In this document: piece by piece, positions 24,039 to 34,569 of the stretch | Position numbering within the stretch: the first letter of the stretch is position 1 | Layout: every line of letters begins with the position of its first letter | Virus record (IMG/VR): IMGVR_UViG_3300008267_000027 | Location: 1 to 64,000 of that record | Reading direction: 5' to 3' (one strand) | Source of the DNA: a virus | DNA length: 64,000 bases | Translations under genes and position numbers: made by a program | Notes under the pieces: model-generated | Told to the model about the DNA's origin: nothing | Databases searched by the model: none | Seen by the model: the letters and a program-made list of their open reading frames with translations, nothing else

Positions 24039-24408
24039 ACCTGCAAAATACTCTAAGAGTATAAAATTGCCAACATACAATTGTGAGCTTATGGTTATAA
24101 TTACCAGTAAGCTAAAAGATGATGCAACTAAGATATATAAAAAATATAAGATTAAAGATGATGATGAGGATGGTGAAAGTGAAGGAATAGTTATTAGTCC
24201 AGATATAGATAAGTATTTTTTAATGATTGATTTAAAATACCTATCTCATAATACACTAGCCCATGAGATATATCATGCTACAGTGAGAATAACAGAGGAT
24301 AGAGGTATTGTAGAAGAAGAAAGTCAAGCATGGTTATGTGGACATCTCACTGGTGTTATATATAAATTTTTAGATAAAAAGACATTGACAATTAAACATG
24401 GCGGATAA
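24007..24408 (+). CDS. Small zincin metalloprotease-like protein (133 aa)
   Basis: The motif LAHEIYHATVRI gives the zinc-binding H86-E87-x-x-H90, and the following EEESQAWLCGHLTG supplies a downstream Glu (probably E105) as third ligand, as in minimal phage zincins. The start is uncertain: ATG at 24007 overlaps the ring gene by 32 bases, while the conserved-looking part begins near KLPTYNCEL (residue 20). It also overlaps the muzzle gene by 11 bases at its end. Placed between ring and muzzle genes, it may mature a tail protein or be carried in the virion. The active-site motif is clear, the role is inferred. Confidence 0.7.
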   Translation: MENTTTCLSDKPAKYSKSIKLPTYNCELMVIITSKLKDDATKIYKKYKIKDDDEDGESEGIVISPDIDKYFLMIDLKYLSHNTLAHEIYHATVRITEDRGIVEEESQAWLCGHLTGVIYKFLDKKTLTIKHGG

Positions 24409-27400
24409 CACACAAAATACTAATACTAACACAACTAACAGTTTTAATAAAGGATTAATAAAAGATCCTGCTGATAGTTTTGTTGGAGAAGGTTTATGGA
24501 CACATGCAAGAAATGCTGTTAATAATTCTACAGAGGGTCAGCTAGGATTATTAGGTAATGAACCTGCTACCACTCTTTGTAAGTATGTACCTTATACAAT
24601 AATAGGTTCTATATATTTAGGTGGGGAAGACTGGATTATATTTTCAACAGACAACTTTAATTCAGAGATAGGTAAGTTTAATGAGAAAGATTGCACATAT
24701 TCTAAATTAGTAAACGCTCCTTGTTTAAACTTTAAAACTTCTAACTTAATAAAGGCTGCAGTAAAATCTAATTTTGATTGCACGAGTTCTGTATACTGGG
24801 ATGATGGTATAAACCCCACGAGAGTTTTAAATGTAGATAATATTCCATATAAAGAAAAACCTAGAAAGAATACAGGAACAGAATGTTATGTAGCAGAATA
24901 TACTACTGATTTAGATTGTGAAGCCTTAAGACTTGCACCATTATTAAAAACACCTTGCGTTAATCTTTCAAAGGGGAAGACTGGCGGTATAATGCCTAAT
25001 GGTTCATACCAAGTTGTAATAGCTTATTCTATTAACGGTATTAAAGTTACTGATTACTTTTTACCATCTAACATACAATCTTTGTTTAGTCACTCAGATG
25101 TGTCTGGATCATTAGAGGTTGAAATAGAAAGTATAGATGAAGATTTTGATGAGTTTGAACTTGTAGTTATTAGTTATGTAAAAGAGAATATTACAGCTAG
25201 AAAAGTTGGGAACTATTCAACAAGAACTAAAAAAATATTCATTGACAAACTGGATGCTGCAGCTGTTGTAGTAGGTGTAGATAGGATACCTTTAAGAACA
25301 CCTTCTTATGAAAAATCAGATGGACTATATGATTTAAATGATTACTTGATAAGAGTGGGTATATACACCAAACCTGATTTTAACTACCAACCTCAGGCTA
25401 ACAAGATAGAAGCAAAATGGGTTGCTGTAGAAGTTCCTTCAAATTATTATGTTAAAGGAGGTAATGAAGTATCTTATTTGAGAGATGAAGTGTATTCATT
25501 TTTTATTAGATGGGTGTATAACACTGGTGAAAAATCAGCAAGTTATCATATTCCAGGAAGAGCTTCTCAAGGTAGAGATACATCTAATGCAGGTGGTACT
25601 GATGCAATAGAAACAAGAGAGGGTGGTGGACTAGTTAAAAAATGGCAAGTAAGTGATACATCTAAAATTTTAAATAAGTCAACATCTACATTAGAAGGTG
25701 TTGGTACTATTGTAGCACAAGGTGAAATGGCTTACTGGGAAAGCACAGAAAGATACCCAGATAATAATCCTGCAATATGGGGTGATTTGTGTGGTAAACC
25801 TATTAGACATCATAAAATGCCTGATAACAGCACCACTCATATTTATAATCTTGAGAATGATGCTATAGTATTATTAGGTGTAAAGTTTGAGGGTATTACA
25901 CATCCATTAGATAATGATGATAATCCAATATCATCTATAGTAGGTTATGAAATACTAAGAGGATCTAGAGAAGGTAATAAAACTGTTATTGCTAAAGGAC
26001 TTCTTAGTAATATGGCAGAGTATGATATTGATCCTGATGTATCAAGTAGAAAAGGTTTATATGCAAACTATCCTTTTAATGATCTTTCTGCAGACCCTTT
26101 CCTATCTAAGAAACCTGTAAAGGGTGGTTGTGAAGGTAAAGGATATACATCAATGGGAAGTTTTAGAAATGACTTATTTAGCTTTCACTCCCCAGATACA
26201 CAGTTTAGAGATCCTTTCTTAAACCCATATGAATTAAAAATACATGGTGAAGTTTTTGGAACAGTGGAAGGTAGCTTTAGTCCTGTATATAGACATCCAC
26301 AACATAAACTCATAAAAGACTTTGCTGTATTTTGTGCAGCTATTATAGGTGTTGGTGTAGGTATACTATCTATTAAAGGTAGAACTACAACAGGAACAGC
26401 AAAAGATCCTAAAAGAAGTCTTGATACAGGTTTAACAATGACAATTGGTGGTTTTGCAAATGGTCAATTAGTTAATACTCCATTAGGAGGATCATTAGGT
26501 GAAGGTACAATTAATACTTCTCAGACAACTGAACAACTTGTACCTACTGAAAATAGAACTTTGATGGCAGCCCAAGCTGCATTCACTTTTACATACTTTA
26601 TGGGAGCTGGTATGGATGAGGCGTTAAGAACAATAAGATTTATGCTTCCTTATCAGCAGTATGCTTATCAATACAATGCTCATGGATTATATAATAACTA
26701 TATAACTCCTACTCCTGGAAATATTAGACGTAAAGTTGTAGATGCTCAATATATTAATCCATATATTCAAGATTTTGGACCTACTGAAAGAATTAATAAT
26801 CTATTTAGAAGTCGGTTTGTAGCTTTAAGAATAGAAGATACATTAGAGAACCCATCCACAAAAGACAACTCTAGAGTTACTATTGGTATGCTTTCTCAAT
26901 GGGATAATCCTACAAGACCTTTTTCAAGAACAACATCTTCACACTATAGTTCTCTTAAAATACAATTACCTAGTCAATATGGACAACTTGATGGTATAAT
27001 GCAAGTACCTGTTTCAGGATGCACATATTACACTTCTGGTGAAAAAGATATAAGATATACTTCTCCTGTATTGTTTGGAGGAGACACCTACATAAACAGA
27101 TATACTGAAAAAAATGCATTCTTTTTCTTTAATGACTGGTTGATGGGACAACCTGATGGTTTTACATATGACTATATGCAGTATGTAAATGTCCCCTATC
27201 CTAGATATTGGATGGATAGCAGTGATTATGATTCTTCTAGATTAATTGCTCCATTAGCTAAGATAGCAGTTGGTGTATTTGGAGGAGCTGCATTAGGACA
27301 ACTTATAGGAAATATAATTCAAAATGCAGCAAGTAGTGCAGCAGGAACTATTGGAGGAACTGCAGGTAATATTGTAGGAACAGCTACAACAATTGGTGGT

Positions 27401-29197
27401 GTGGTAGGTGGGTTAGCAATGGGTACTATTTCTTTAGCAGATTGGAAAAGTCAAGTGTTAGCTAATGACTATTTTCATTTAGACAGAAGAAAATCAGATT
27501 GTACAGGTAAAGTTGGATTCGGTGTTAGAGATGCATTCTTTTATGTATTTGCTAATGGTGTAAGAGATTTCTTTGTAGAAAGTGAAATTAACTTAGCACA
27601 GAGAGACTGGGATGAAGAAACAGCTAGACGTCACTATGATCAATATACCTATACAGATCTTAAATCATTATTTAGAAGTGATATTATAAAAGCAGGTAAC
27701 TACTATAAATATGATTATAGTTTGTCAGCTAATAGAATGTTTAACAACTTTATATCTTGGGGTAACTTGGTTCCTAGAGATTTTGATCCACTAGTCTCTG
27801 AAAAATGTTTTTCATACTATCCATCTAGAGCAATATACTCACTACCTACACAGGATGAATTAAAGAGAGATAATTGGAGATTCTTCTTAGCTAATAACTA
27901 TTATGATTTTGGTAGCACTGTTACCACAATAAAAGGAGTTAACCAGTCTGGTGCTTTAATTCTTTATGCTGATGCCTCTCCAAATCTATTTGCTGGTGTG
28001 GATCAACTACAAACTAATAATGGAATTAAAGTTACAATTGGTGATGGAGGTCTGTTTGGTACACCTATGCAAGCTACTAGTAATGCTGAACATCTTTATG
28101 AATATGGAGCTTGTCAATCAGTGTATGGAGTTATAAATACACCTGCTGGATTATTCTGGATAAGTCAGAATCAAGGTAAGGTGTTTCAGTATGGAGGTCA
28201 AGGAGCACTTAAAGAGATTTCTAGAAACGGTATGAAGTTTTGGTTTGCTAAGTATCTACCTTCACAACTACTACTTCAGTTCCCAGATTTTGAACTTAAA
28301 GATAATATTGCATCTGGTGTAGCTGCTTCATTGACATATGATAATGTAAATGACATTTTATATGTTTGTAAAAAAGACTACGTAGTTAGAGATGAGTATA
28401 AGGCAAATGTTGTATATGATGGTGGTAACAGATTTAGATATTTAAATCAACTTATATACTTAGGAGATAGTAGAATTTTTGAAGATGCAAGTTTTACAAT
28501 CAGTTATGATGTAAAAACAGAAGCATGGATAAGTTTCCATGACTGGCATCCTGATTTTGTAATCCCTTCTAAGAGACACTTCTTAACAGTTAAAGATAAA
28601 GGTATATATAGACATAATGATAGATGTGATTTATTCTGTAATTTCTATGGTGTAGATTATCCATTTGAAGTGGAGTTTGTATCTCAAACTGGTCAGACAG
28701 TAACTACAATGAAAAATGTAGAGTATCAGTTAGAGTGTTACAAATATGATAAGACATGTCAAGATAAAAACCATATACTAGACTATAATTTTGATAGGGC
28801 TGTTATACATAATACAGAGCAAAGTTCTGGTGATTTGAAGTTGGTCCTTAGACCTAAGAATGATCCAATGTCTATAATAGACTATCCTATTATTAAAGCT
28901 AATAATATTGACATTCTATATTCTAAAGAGGAGAATAAATATAGATTCAACCAGTTCTGGGATGCTACAAGAAACAGAGGTGAGTATAAAGAAAACTATA
29001 CACCTATGTGGCAAACAGCTGCAAATGGTTATGACAAAGTATTAAATGAAGCATATCACAATTATCAAAGATCATTAACCCAACATAAAAAAATAAGACA
29101 TTATTTAAATAAGATTTTGTTGAAGAGGATGAAGTGTGATGATGTTAAAATGTTATTTAGATTGTCTAATGCTAAAGTTACAAATTCATTTAGATAA
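24398..29197 (+). CDS. Muzzle-like tail protein of crAss-like phage (1599 aa)
   Basis: The N-terminal half opens with SFNKGLIKDPADSFVGEGLW and contains IIGSIYLGGEDWIIFSTDNF and a repeated beta pattern; this is the recognisable start of the large protein that forms the tail muzzle in crAss-like virions (a counterpart of P22 gp10-type needles/plugs). Two Gly-rich hydrophobic stretches stand out, near residues 645-660 (AIIGVGVGILSIKG) and about 952-1015 (GVFGGAALGQLIGNIIQNAA and onward), which look like glycine-zipper membrane segments. The C-terminus is again beta-rich and ends with basic helices. The gene overlaps the protease gene and its stop overlaps the next start (TAATG). Confidence 0.75.
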   Translation: MADNTQNTNTNTTNSFNKGLIKDPADSFVGEGLWTHARNAVNNSTEGQLGLLGNEPATTLCKYVPYTIIGSIYLGGEDWIIFSTDNFNSEIGKFNEKDCTYSKLVNAPCLNFKTSNLIKAAVKSNFDCTSSVYWDDGINPTRVLNVDNIPYKEKPRKNTGTECYVAEYTTDLDCEALRLAPLLKTPCVNLSKGKTGGIMPNGSYQVVIAYSINGIKVTDYFLPSNIQSLFSHSDVSGSLEVEIESIDEDFDEFELVVISYVKENITARKVGNYSTRTKKIFIDKLDAAAVVVGVDRIPLRTPSYEKSDGLYDLNDYLIRVGIYTKPDFNYQPQANKIEAKWVAVEVPSNYYVKGGNEVSYLRDEVYSFFIRWVYNTGEKSASYHIPGRASQGRDTSNAGGTDAIETREGGGLVKKWQVSDTSKILNKSTSTLEGVGTIVAQGEMAYWESTERYPDNNPAIWGDLCGKPIRHHKMPDNSTTHIYNLENDAIVLLGVKFEGITHPLDNDDNPISSIVGYEILRGSREGNKTVIAKGLLSNMAEYDIDPDVSSRKGLYANYPFNDLSADPFLSKKPVKGGCEGKGYTSMGSFRNDLFSFHSPDTQFRDPFLNPYELKIHGEVFGTVEGSFSPVYRHPQHKLIKDFAVFCAAIIGVGVGILSIKGRTTTGTAKDPKRSLDTGLTMTIGGFANGQLVNTPLGGSLGEGTINTSQTTEQLVPTENRTLMAAQAAFTFTYFMGAGMDEALRTIRFMLPYQQYAYQYNAHGLYNNYITPTPGNIRRKVVDAQYINPYIQDFGPTERINNLFRSRFVALRIEDTLENPSTKDNSRVTIGMLSQWDNPTRPFSRTTSSHYSSLKIQLPSQYGQLDGIMQVPVSGCTYYTSGEKDIRYTSPVLFGGDTYINRYTEKNAFFFFNDWLMGQPDGFTYDYMQYVNVPYPRYWMDSSDYDSSRLIAPLAKIAVGVFGGAALGQLIGNIIQNAASSAAGTIGGTAGNIVGTATTIGGVVGGLAMGTISLADWKSQVLANDYFHLDRRKSDCTGKVGFGVRDAFFYVFANGVRDFFVESEINLAQRDWDEETARRHYDQYTYTDLKSLFRSDIIKAGNYYKYDYSLSANRMFNNFISWGNLVPRDFDPLVSEKCFSYYPSRAIYSLPTQDELKRDNWRFFLANNYYDFGSTVTTIKGVNQSGALILYADASPNLFAGVDQLQTNNGIKVTIGDGGLFGTPMQATSNAEHLYEYGACQSVYGVINTPAGLFWISQNQGKVFQYGGQGALKEISRNGMKFWFAKYLPSQLLLQFPDFELKDNIASGVAASLTYDNVNDILYVCKKDYVVRDEYKANVVYDGGNRFRYLNQLIYLGDSRIFEDASFTISYDVKTEAWISFHDWHPDFVIPSKRHFLTVKDKGIYRHNDRCDLFCNFYGVDYPFEVEFVSQTGQTVTTMKNVEYQLECYKYDKTCQDKNHILDYNFDRAVIHNTEQSSGDLKLVLRPKNDPMSIIDYPIIKANNIDILYSKEENKYRFNQFWDATRNRGEYKENYTPMWQTAANGYDKVLNEAYHNYQRSLTQHKKIRHYLNKILLKRMKCDDVKMLFRLSNAKVTNSFR

Positions 29198-32130
29198 TGA
29201 GAAAAGACTCACCCTTATTAGCTTTTTATTATGATAGACTTCCATCTAAGAAAGAAGGTGGTCCTGGAGATGGAATATTTGATTCTGTAGTAAGTAAGTT
29301 AAATCCATTTAATTGGGGAGTAACAGACTATAGTAAATCTGGTTCATTTAAAAATGCTTATTCAGCAGCATTAAAGAATAATGAAAAGGAGTTCATGTAT
29401 AATAATAAAAGGTATAATACTAATTATAAAGGTACAGAACAGCAACAATTATCAGCTACAGGTATTACAAACAATCAAAGAATGAATCAAAATGTTTTTA
29501 GGAAAGCTCTTAGAAACATTGATCAAGGAAGTGGTAGTGAGGATGTTGATGAAGGTTATAATGGATATCCTAATCCTTTTAATGCTCTAGGAGATTTGCT
29601 TGCTGGTAAAAAATATAATACTCAAGATGATCCAGAGCAAACAGATATGCTTAATATTTATGCAGGTGCCCCACAAAAAAATAACACATTAGGTGTTAGT
29701 AGGTATAAACCAACTAAGATAAAAGAAAATAATGCATCAACCTACTATAGAGTCAATCCATTAAATAATAAAATGCCTAATCAATTGACTCAAGAGCAAT
29801 TTGATTATGTATTAAAGAATAAAGCTTTTAGTGATTATCTTCCAAATTTTAACAGTTATGTAGATGAGCAAGGAAAACCGCATAACAACTATAGAGGTCT
29901 TGGTACTTTTACTATTGATGCTGGAAAAGATGACAGGGGTGATTATATTTCATATTATGACAAATGGGATTTAAATCCATTTAGTTCTGGAAAAAATGCA
30001 CCTGATTTATCATTAGGTGTAGGTAAACCTTATGAAATTTATGATAGAATATATTATAAAGACTATGGAAATGGGGTTAAAAAAAGAATGTATTATAATG
30101 ATAGTGAACTAAGTAATTTAGATTTCAAATCTAAAAATTTTGATACTAAAGCCTTACAGAGAGAGTTGGCAAACAGAGGATATAATCTATCTAAATCTTT
30201 TATTAAAGATGATGAGGATTATGATGGGATACTTGGTGAAGAAACCAAAAAAGCATATTTAGATTGGAAGTCTAAATATCAAACTCCTAAAAAAGAATAT
30301 GGAGGTATTACAAAATACGGACCTGGTGGTATGACTAAAGATCCTAATAAACCTTATTCTAAATCTAATCCAGAGGGATATGTTAGTTTAAAAAATAATC
30401 GAGACTGGTTTGATAGTCATGCTAATTGGACTAACACTGGAAATCCTGAGTGGGATGCTAAAGTTAGACAACAGATACTAACAGGTAGATTTGGACTTGA
30501 TCCTAAATCAGGTGCATTAATAAAGCTTGATAAAAATGAATGGGTTAATGTTCCATCAGAATATAAAAGAGAAGCTACAGATACTAGACAATGGACACCT
30601 GAACAAAAACAACAATCTTGGGAAAAGAAAGTTAAACCTCAAATAGTACAAAGTACTAAAGACTTAATTACTAATCCAGTGATGATGGCACCTGGTGCTA
30701 TACTTACAGGAGGTATGGCTGCAGGTATTCCTGCTATATCTAGAACAGCAGCAGCTGTTGTGCCTGCTTTAGAAACATCAATAGGAGGTATACCAGGACT
30801 TACAGCAGGTAATCTTATTAATGCAGGGTTTGCATATCAAGGTGCTAAAAATTTACCTAATGTAGCAAGTGCATGGAAAGATGTAGCTAATAAACCTACG
30901 TGGGGTGGTGTAGGAAATGCTTTAGGTCAAACAGCACTTACAGCAATAGATATCTTACCTTTTGCTAGTACAGCTGCTAAAGGTATCCCTAGCGTAATGC
31001 AAGATGTCAATCAAGCCGGTAATTATTTAACAACACAAACTCCTTTAAAGAGTACATATAAATTAAATCCTTGGGCATTTAAACCTCAAGAAGGAATGAT
31101 GTATAGAGGTCTTGGACAAGAAGGAATGGAAGATGCTATTCAATCTGGTGTATTTAGACCTAAGCAACATGGTTATGCAGAAGGTAGATCTTTAGCAGAA
31201 AAGGTCACTACACCTAAACAGTTTGGTAGTACATTTTATGCTCCTGCTGAAAGATTTGGAGTGGTTGAAAATTATGGACCTAGTTACTTAGCAGAAGTTC
31301 CTTTTGAAGGTAATGAGTTTGCCAGAAGATATGGAAGAAAAGATTGGAGTTGGAGTACACCTAGACAAATACCTATTGAGGAAGGAAGAATACTACAAAA
31401 AAATTGGCTAAGAGGATATAAAGAAGTTCCTAAACCTACATCTTTAAGTTCTACTGTAGAAACACCTAGTAACTTAAGTACTATTAATTTAGAAAGGGGA
31501 AGTCCTAAATCTAAATCAAAAATGTATAAAGCTAGTGAAGTAGTTGATGACCCTCACTTTAACATTAAAAAAATATTTAGAGGGGATAAAGAAGTTCCAA
31601 AAGAGATTAAGATTGTCGGAAAATCTGGAGATTGGACAGTTAATAAATCTAAAGATGGAACCTATTATTTTAATGCTTCAATGTCTAATCCTTTAGAGTC
31701 AGGAAAAGCAATGTTAAAAATAAATGAGTTATTACCATCTAAATCTACGATATTAGAACCAAACAGTTTAAGTTTAGATTCATATAAAAATGTTTTAAAA
31801 CTAGGGAAAAGACCAGGTTGGAAAATGGAATTTGAAAATTATATACCCTTAAATCATAGTGCAATACATGATAAAAGTTTAGCTGATAAATTTGGGTTTA
31901 CTCCTGATGCATACACTGTTCCTTTTGAATCATTAGAAGATGCTAATAAAGCTTTAAAAGAAGTAAACGCAATGTTAAAAAAACAAGGAATTAATTATGA
32001 GGCTGATGTCTTTTCTAATGGTATTGGATTATATGGTATAAAAATACCAAATTTTAAATTAACTAGAGGCTATAAAAAGGGTGGTAAAGTAAATCCTTTA
32101 CAGCAATTCTATATGAGTAAAATTAGGTAG
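29197..32130 (+). CDS. Tail protein with peptidoglycan-binding and ART-like segments (977 aa)
   Basis: Residues about 313-361 (ALQRELANRGYNLSKSFIKD ... YDGILGEETKKAYLDWKSKY) fit a peptidoglycan-binding domain of the PG_binding_1 type. A Gly/Ala-rich hydrophobic region at about 490-600 (GAILTGGMAAGIPAIS and following) suggests membrane insertion. From residue 635, MMYRGLGQEGMEDAIQSGVF resembles the start of an ADP-ribosyltransferase-like fold, but key catalytic residues are not clear. GG motifs (KEYGGI, KKGGKV) recur. The stop is TAG, the only one found in the window; an in-frame TAA follows 12 codons later. It starts by TAATG coupling to the muzzle gene. It probably helps cross the cell wall during infection. 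Confidence 0.65.
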   Translation: MRKDSPLLAFYYDRLPSKKEGGPGDGIFDSVVSKLNPFNWGVTDYSKSGSFKNAYSAALKNNEKEFMYNNKRYNTNYKGTEQQQLSATGITNNQRMNQNVFRKALRNIDQGSGSEDVDEGYNGYPNPFNALGDLLAGKKYNTQDDPEQTDMLNIYAGAPQKNNTLGVSRYKPTKIKENNASTYYRVNPLNNKMPNQLTQEQFDYVLKNKAFSDYLPNFNSYVDEQGKPHNNYRGLGTFTIDAGKDDRGDYISYYDKWDLNPFSSGKNAPDLSLGVGKPYEIYDRIYYKDYGNGVKKRMYYNDSELSNLDFKSKNFDTKALQRELANRGYNLSKSFIKDDEDYDGILGEETKKAYLDWKSKYQTPKKEYGGITKYGPGGMTKDPNKPYSKSNPEGYVSLKNNRDWFDSHANWTNTGNPEWDAKVRQQILTGRFGLDPKSGALIKLDKNEWVNVPSEYKREATDTRQWTPEQKQQSWEKKVKPQIVQSTKDLITNPVMMAPGAILTGGMAAGIPAISRTAAAVVPALETSIGGIPGLTAGNLINAGFAYQGAKNLPNVASAWKDVANKPTWGGVGNALGQTALTAIDILPFASTAAKGIPSVMQDVNQAGNYLTTQTPLKSTYKLNPWAFKPQEGMMYRGLGQEGMEDAIQSGVFRPKQHGYAEGRSLAEKVTTPKQFGSTFYAPAERFGVVENYGPSYLAEVPFEGNEFARRYGRKDWSWSTPRQIPIEEGRILQKNWLRGYKEVPKPTSLSSTVETPSNLSTINLERGSPKSKSKMYKASEVVDDPHFNIKKIFRGDKEVPKEIKIVGKSGDWTVNKSKDGTYYFNASMSNPLESGKAMLKINELLPSKSTILEPNSLSLDSYKNVLKLGKRPGWKMEFENYIPLNHSAIHDKSLADKFGFTPDAYTVPFESLEDANKALKEVNAMLKKQGINYEADVFSNGIGLYGIKIPNFKLTRGYKKGGKVNPLQQFYMSKIR

Positions 32131-32176
32131 TCTGCTAAAAATTCAGTAAATTTAAATATAAGGTAAATAATAAATT

Positions 32177-34567
32177 ATGTATAGTTTTTTTGATTATCAA
32201 CCACAAATGGCTTATGGAGGATCTCCTCAAGGTCAAGATCAACAACAGCAGATTATGCAGGTTGTACAGGCATATGCTCAAGCTACAGGTACACCTGTTG
32301 AGCAGATTGTAGCTCAGTTACAGAAGATGCCTCCTAAACAACAACAAGTCACTCTTCAAAAGATGGTTGCATCTTTACAAGGTGCTGATAATCAATCTGA
32401 TATGCAACAACCACAACAGATGGGATATGCTGCTGAAGGTATTGAAGTTGAAGATGGTCCAGGTGATGGTGTATTTAGTACTCTTGCAAATGCAGCAGGT
32501 TCTGCTTGGAATAAAGCAAAGCAAGTTGCAGGTAATACATACAGAGGTTTTGCAAGTGGCGATTTTCCAACTATTGCAGGTACAGTGTTAGGTGGTCCAT
32601 TTGGAGCTATTGTTGGTTCTAATTTACCTAGTAATGTAAAAGGACTTACCAGAATGGCAGCTGCAAGTATGGGTTATCCTAATAATAATCCTTTTTTGCA
32701 AAAGTCTGACTTTACAAAAGCAGAATTAAAAGCAATGAGGGATGCTGCAATGCGTGCTAAAAAAAGAACAGGAGCATCTCATGGAGGTACAAGATATTCT
32801 GATTATGGAAAAGGTTATGGTAACCCATGGGGTGATAAAATGCGTTTGCTAACTGACCCAAAGAGAACAGCTCAAACATCTATTGGTAGGTTTACTTATG
32901 ATGTAAATGGTAATGATGTGAATCTATCAGATCAATATAATTTTTATGGTAAAGACCAAGGATCACTTCCTGCTAGATTTATTAACTCTTTAGATAAATT
33001 ACTTCCAGCAAATGACCCACGTAGAAATATAAATTTTAATATTACTTCTGAAGATGTTAAAAAAAATGGAGGTTTATATAAAGCTTATGAAGGTGTATCT
33101 GTTGTAGATTATTTAGCAGGTAGAGGTCAAGATTTTTCTAAAGAAGCTAGAAAAAAACTAGCAGCTGAAAAAGGTATTAAAGATTATGACTTTTCAACAG
33201 ATAAAAATTTAGAGTTGCTGCGTTTGCTACAGAGTGAAGAGTCTGGTACTCCAGCAGCACCTGTTAGAAAGATTACTAAAACAGGAAAAGCTCCAGAAGT
33301 TAGTCCAGCTAGTGGGAAGTTTGGAAGTTATAATCCAGCAAATAATAAAATACAATACTCTCCAGATGGAAATAGAGCAGTAGTAAGTGAGTCTAAAAAA
33401 CCAACTGTTACATCTACAATGACAGAAGGTCAAAGAACTGCTGCTATGGTTAAGGCTGGAGATATGTATACACCATCATGGAAAAAAACACCAGCAAAAT
33501 TACCTAGTAAAACAGCTGCTAAAAAAGAAGCTGTTGAAAAATCTAAGAATATATATACCACTCCTTATGGAGCAAACTATGTAGATTTACAACAAGCTTT
33601 TGGATTAGATCCTTTTAGTAAAGAAGGAATACTTAAAGCTCAAGAACTTACTAGAAGTAATCCTAAAACAAGGATAGTATGTACAGCTGCAGGATGTTCA
33701 GAAATAGCAGTTGATGCAGCAGAAGCTTTCGGGTATGATTTTAATAGAGGTAATGCATGGGACTTAGCTAATCAAAATAAAGTGTTAGCTCAAAATCCTA
33801 TTTATGCAAGTCAAATAGGTAAGGGTATACTACCTGATCCTAGATCATACACTTCTCCAGCATCTGTATATCAAAGACCTGGTTCTATTATAGGACTTAA
33901 TCGTATAAATAATAGAGCTGCTGGTGATAGAAATGATTCTTATGACTATGCTGATCAAACTGTATATCCAGGTTCTAGAGGATATGAACACGTAGGATAT
34001 ATGATAGATCAGAATACAATGCTTCATGGTACAGGAGCAGGTAAAGATCATCCTGCATATTATGTGATTGACCCTAGTGTAGCTAATGGTGTACAACTAC
34101 CAGGATATGGTAGTTACCAACCTGTTGAAGCTATCGCACCTAGTACAAAAAAAGGTTTTTGGTCATCTGCTAAAAATTTATTTGGTTTTCAAAATGGTGG
34201 TTACTATACTAACAAAGAAGGTAAGAAAGTTAAAGCTAAAGGTACAGGTACAAACCAAGGTAATGTTTACTTTAAACAAGGTGGTATGCCTTGCTATGAG
34301 TGTGGTGGTGCTTATGCATATGGAGGTGACATCATCCCTAACTATATGAAAGAAACATCTCCGATGTATAACTTTGGAGGATACTTTCCACAAGGTCCTA
34401 GATTTAATGATGGTGGACAGACTATGGATAATACTATGATGGGTATGATTAATGTATTCCAACATGGTGGTCAACATGGTGGAATAGTGGTTGGAGAAAC
34501 ATATGATGCTACACCAGAGCTGCTACAAAAATTATCAGAGGGTGGTTACACTTATGAACTTGTATAA
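32177..34567 (+). CDS. Tail protein with probable Cys peptidoglycan hydrolase domain (796 aa)
   Basis: The N-terminal 90 residues are Gln-rich and helical. A hydrophobic Gly/Ala stretch follows near 120-165. Residues about 455-660 look like a papain-fold peptidase or amidase: RIVCTAAGCSEIAVDAAEAF offers Cys502 or Cys507 as nucleophile, and EHVGYMID offers His605, with an aromatic/Asp-rich strand after it, as in NlpC/P60 and CHAP enzymes. The last 100 residues carry many GG motifs (FQNGGY, FKQGGM, AYGGD, NFGGY, NDGGQ, QHGGQHGG) and end LLQKLSEGGYTYELV, similar to the end of the next protein. Between two genes with wall-directed domains, a role in local peptidoglycan cleavage is likely. Confidence 0.6.
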   Translation: MYSFFDYQPQMAYGGSPQGQDQQQQIMQVVQAYAQATGTPVEQIVAQLQKMPPKQQQVTLQKMVASLQGADNQSDMQQPQQMGYAAEGIEVEDGPGDGVFSTLANAAGSAWNKAKQVAGNTYRGFASGDFPTIAGTVLGGPFGAIVGSNLPSNVKGLTRMAAASMGYPNNNPFLQKSDFTKAELKAMRDAAMRAKKRTGASHGGTRYSDYGKGYGNPWGDKMRLLTDPKRTAQTSIGRFTYDVNGNDVNLSDQYNFYGKDQGSLPARFINSLDKLLPANDPRRNINFNITSEDVKKNGGLYKAYEGVSVVDYLAGRGQDFSKEARKKLAAEKGIKDYDFSTDKNLELLRLLQSEESGTPAAPVRKITKTGKAPEVSPASGKFGSYNPANNKIQYSPDGNRAVVSESKKPTVTSTMTEGQRTAAMVKAGDMYTPSWKKTPAKLPSKTAAKKEAVEKSKNIYTTPYGANYVDLQQAFGLDPFSKEGILKAQELTRSNPKTRIVCTAAGCSEIAVDAAEAFGYDFNRGNAWDLANQNKVLAQNPIYASQIGKGILPDPRSYTSPASVYQRPGSIIGLNRINNRAAGDRNDSYDYADQTVYPGSRGYEHVGYMIDQNTMLHGTGAGKDHPAYYVIDPSVANGVQLPGYGSYQPVEAIAPSTKKGFWSSAKNLFGFQNGGYYTNKEGKKVKAKGTGTNQGNVYFKQGGMPCYECGGAYAYGGDIIPNYMKETSPMYNFGGYFPQGPRFNDGGQTMDNTMMGMINVFQHGGQHGGIVVGETYDATPELLQKLSEGGYTYELV

Positions 34568-34569
34568 AT

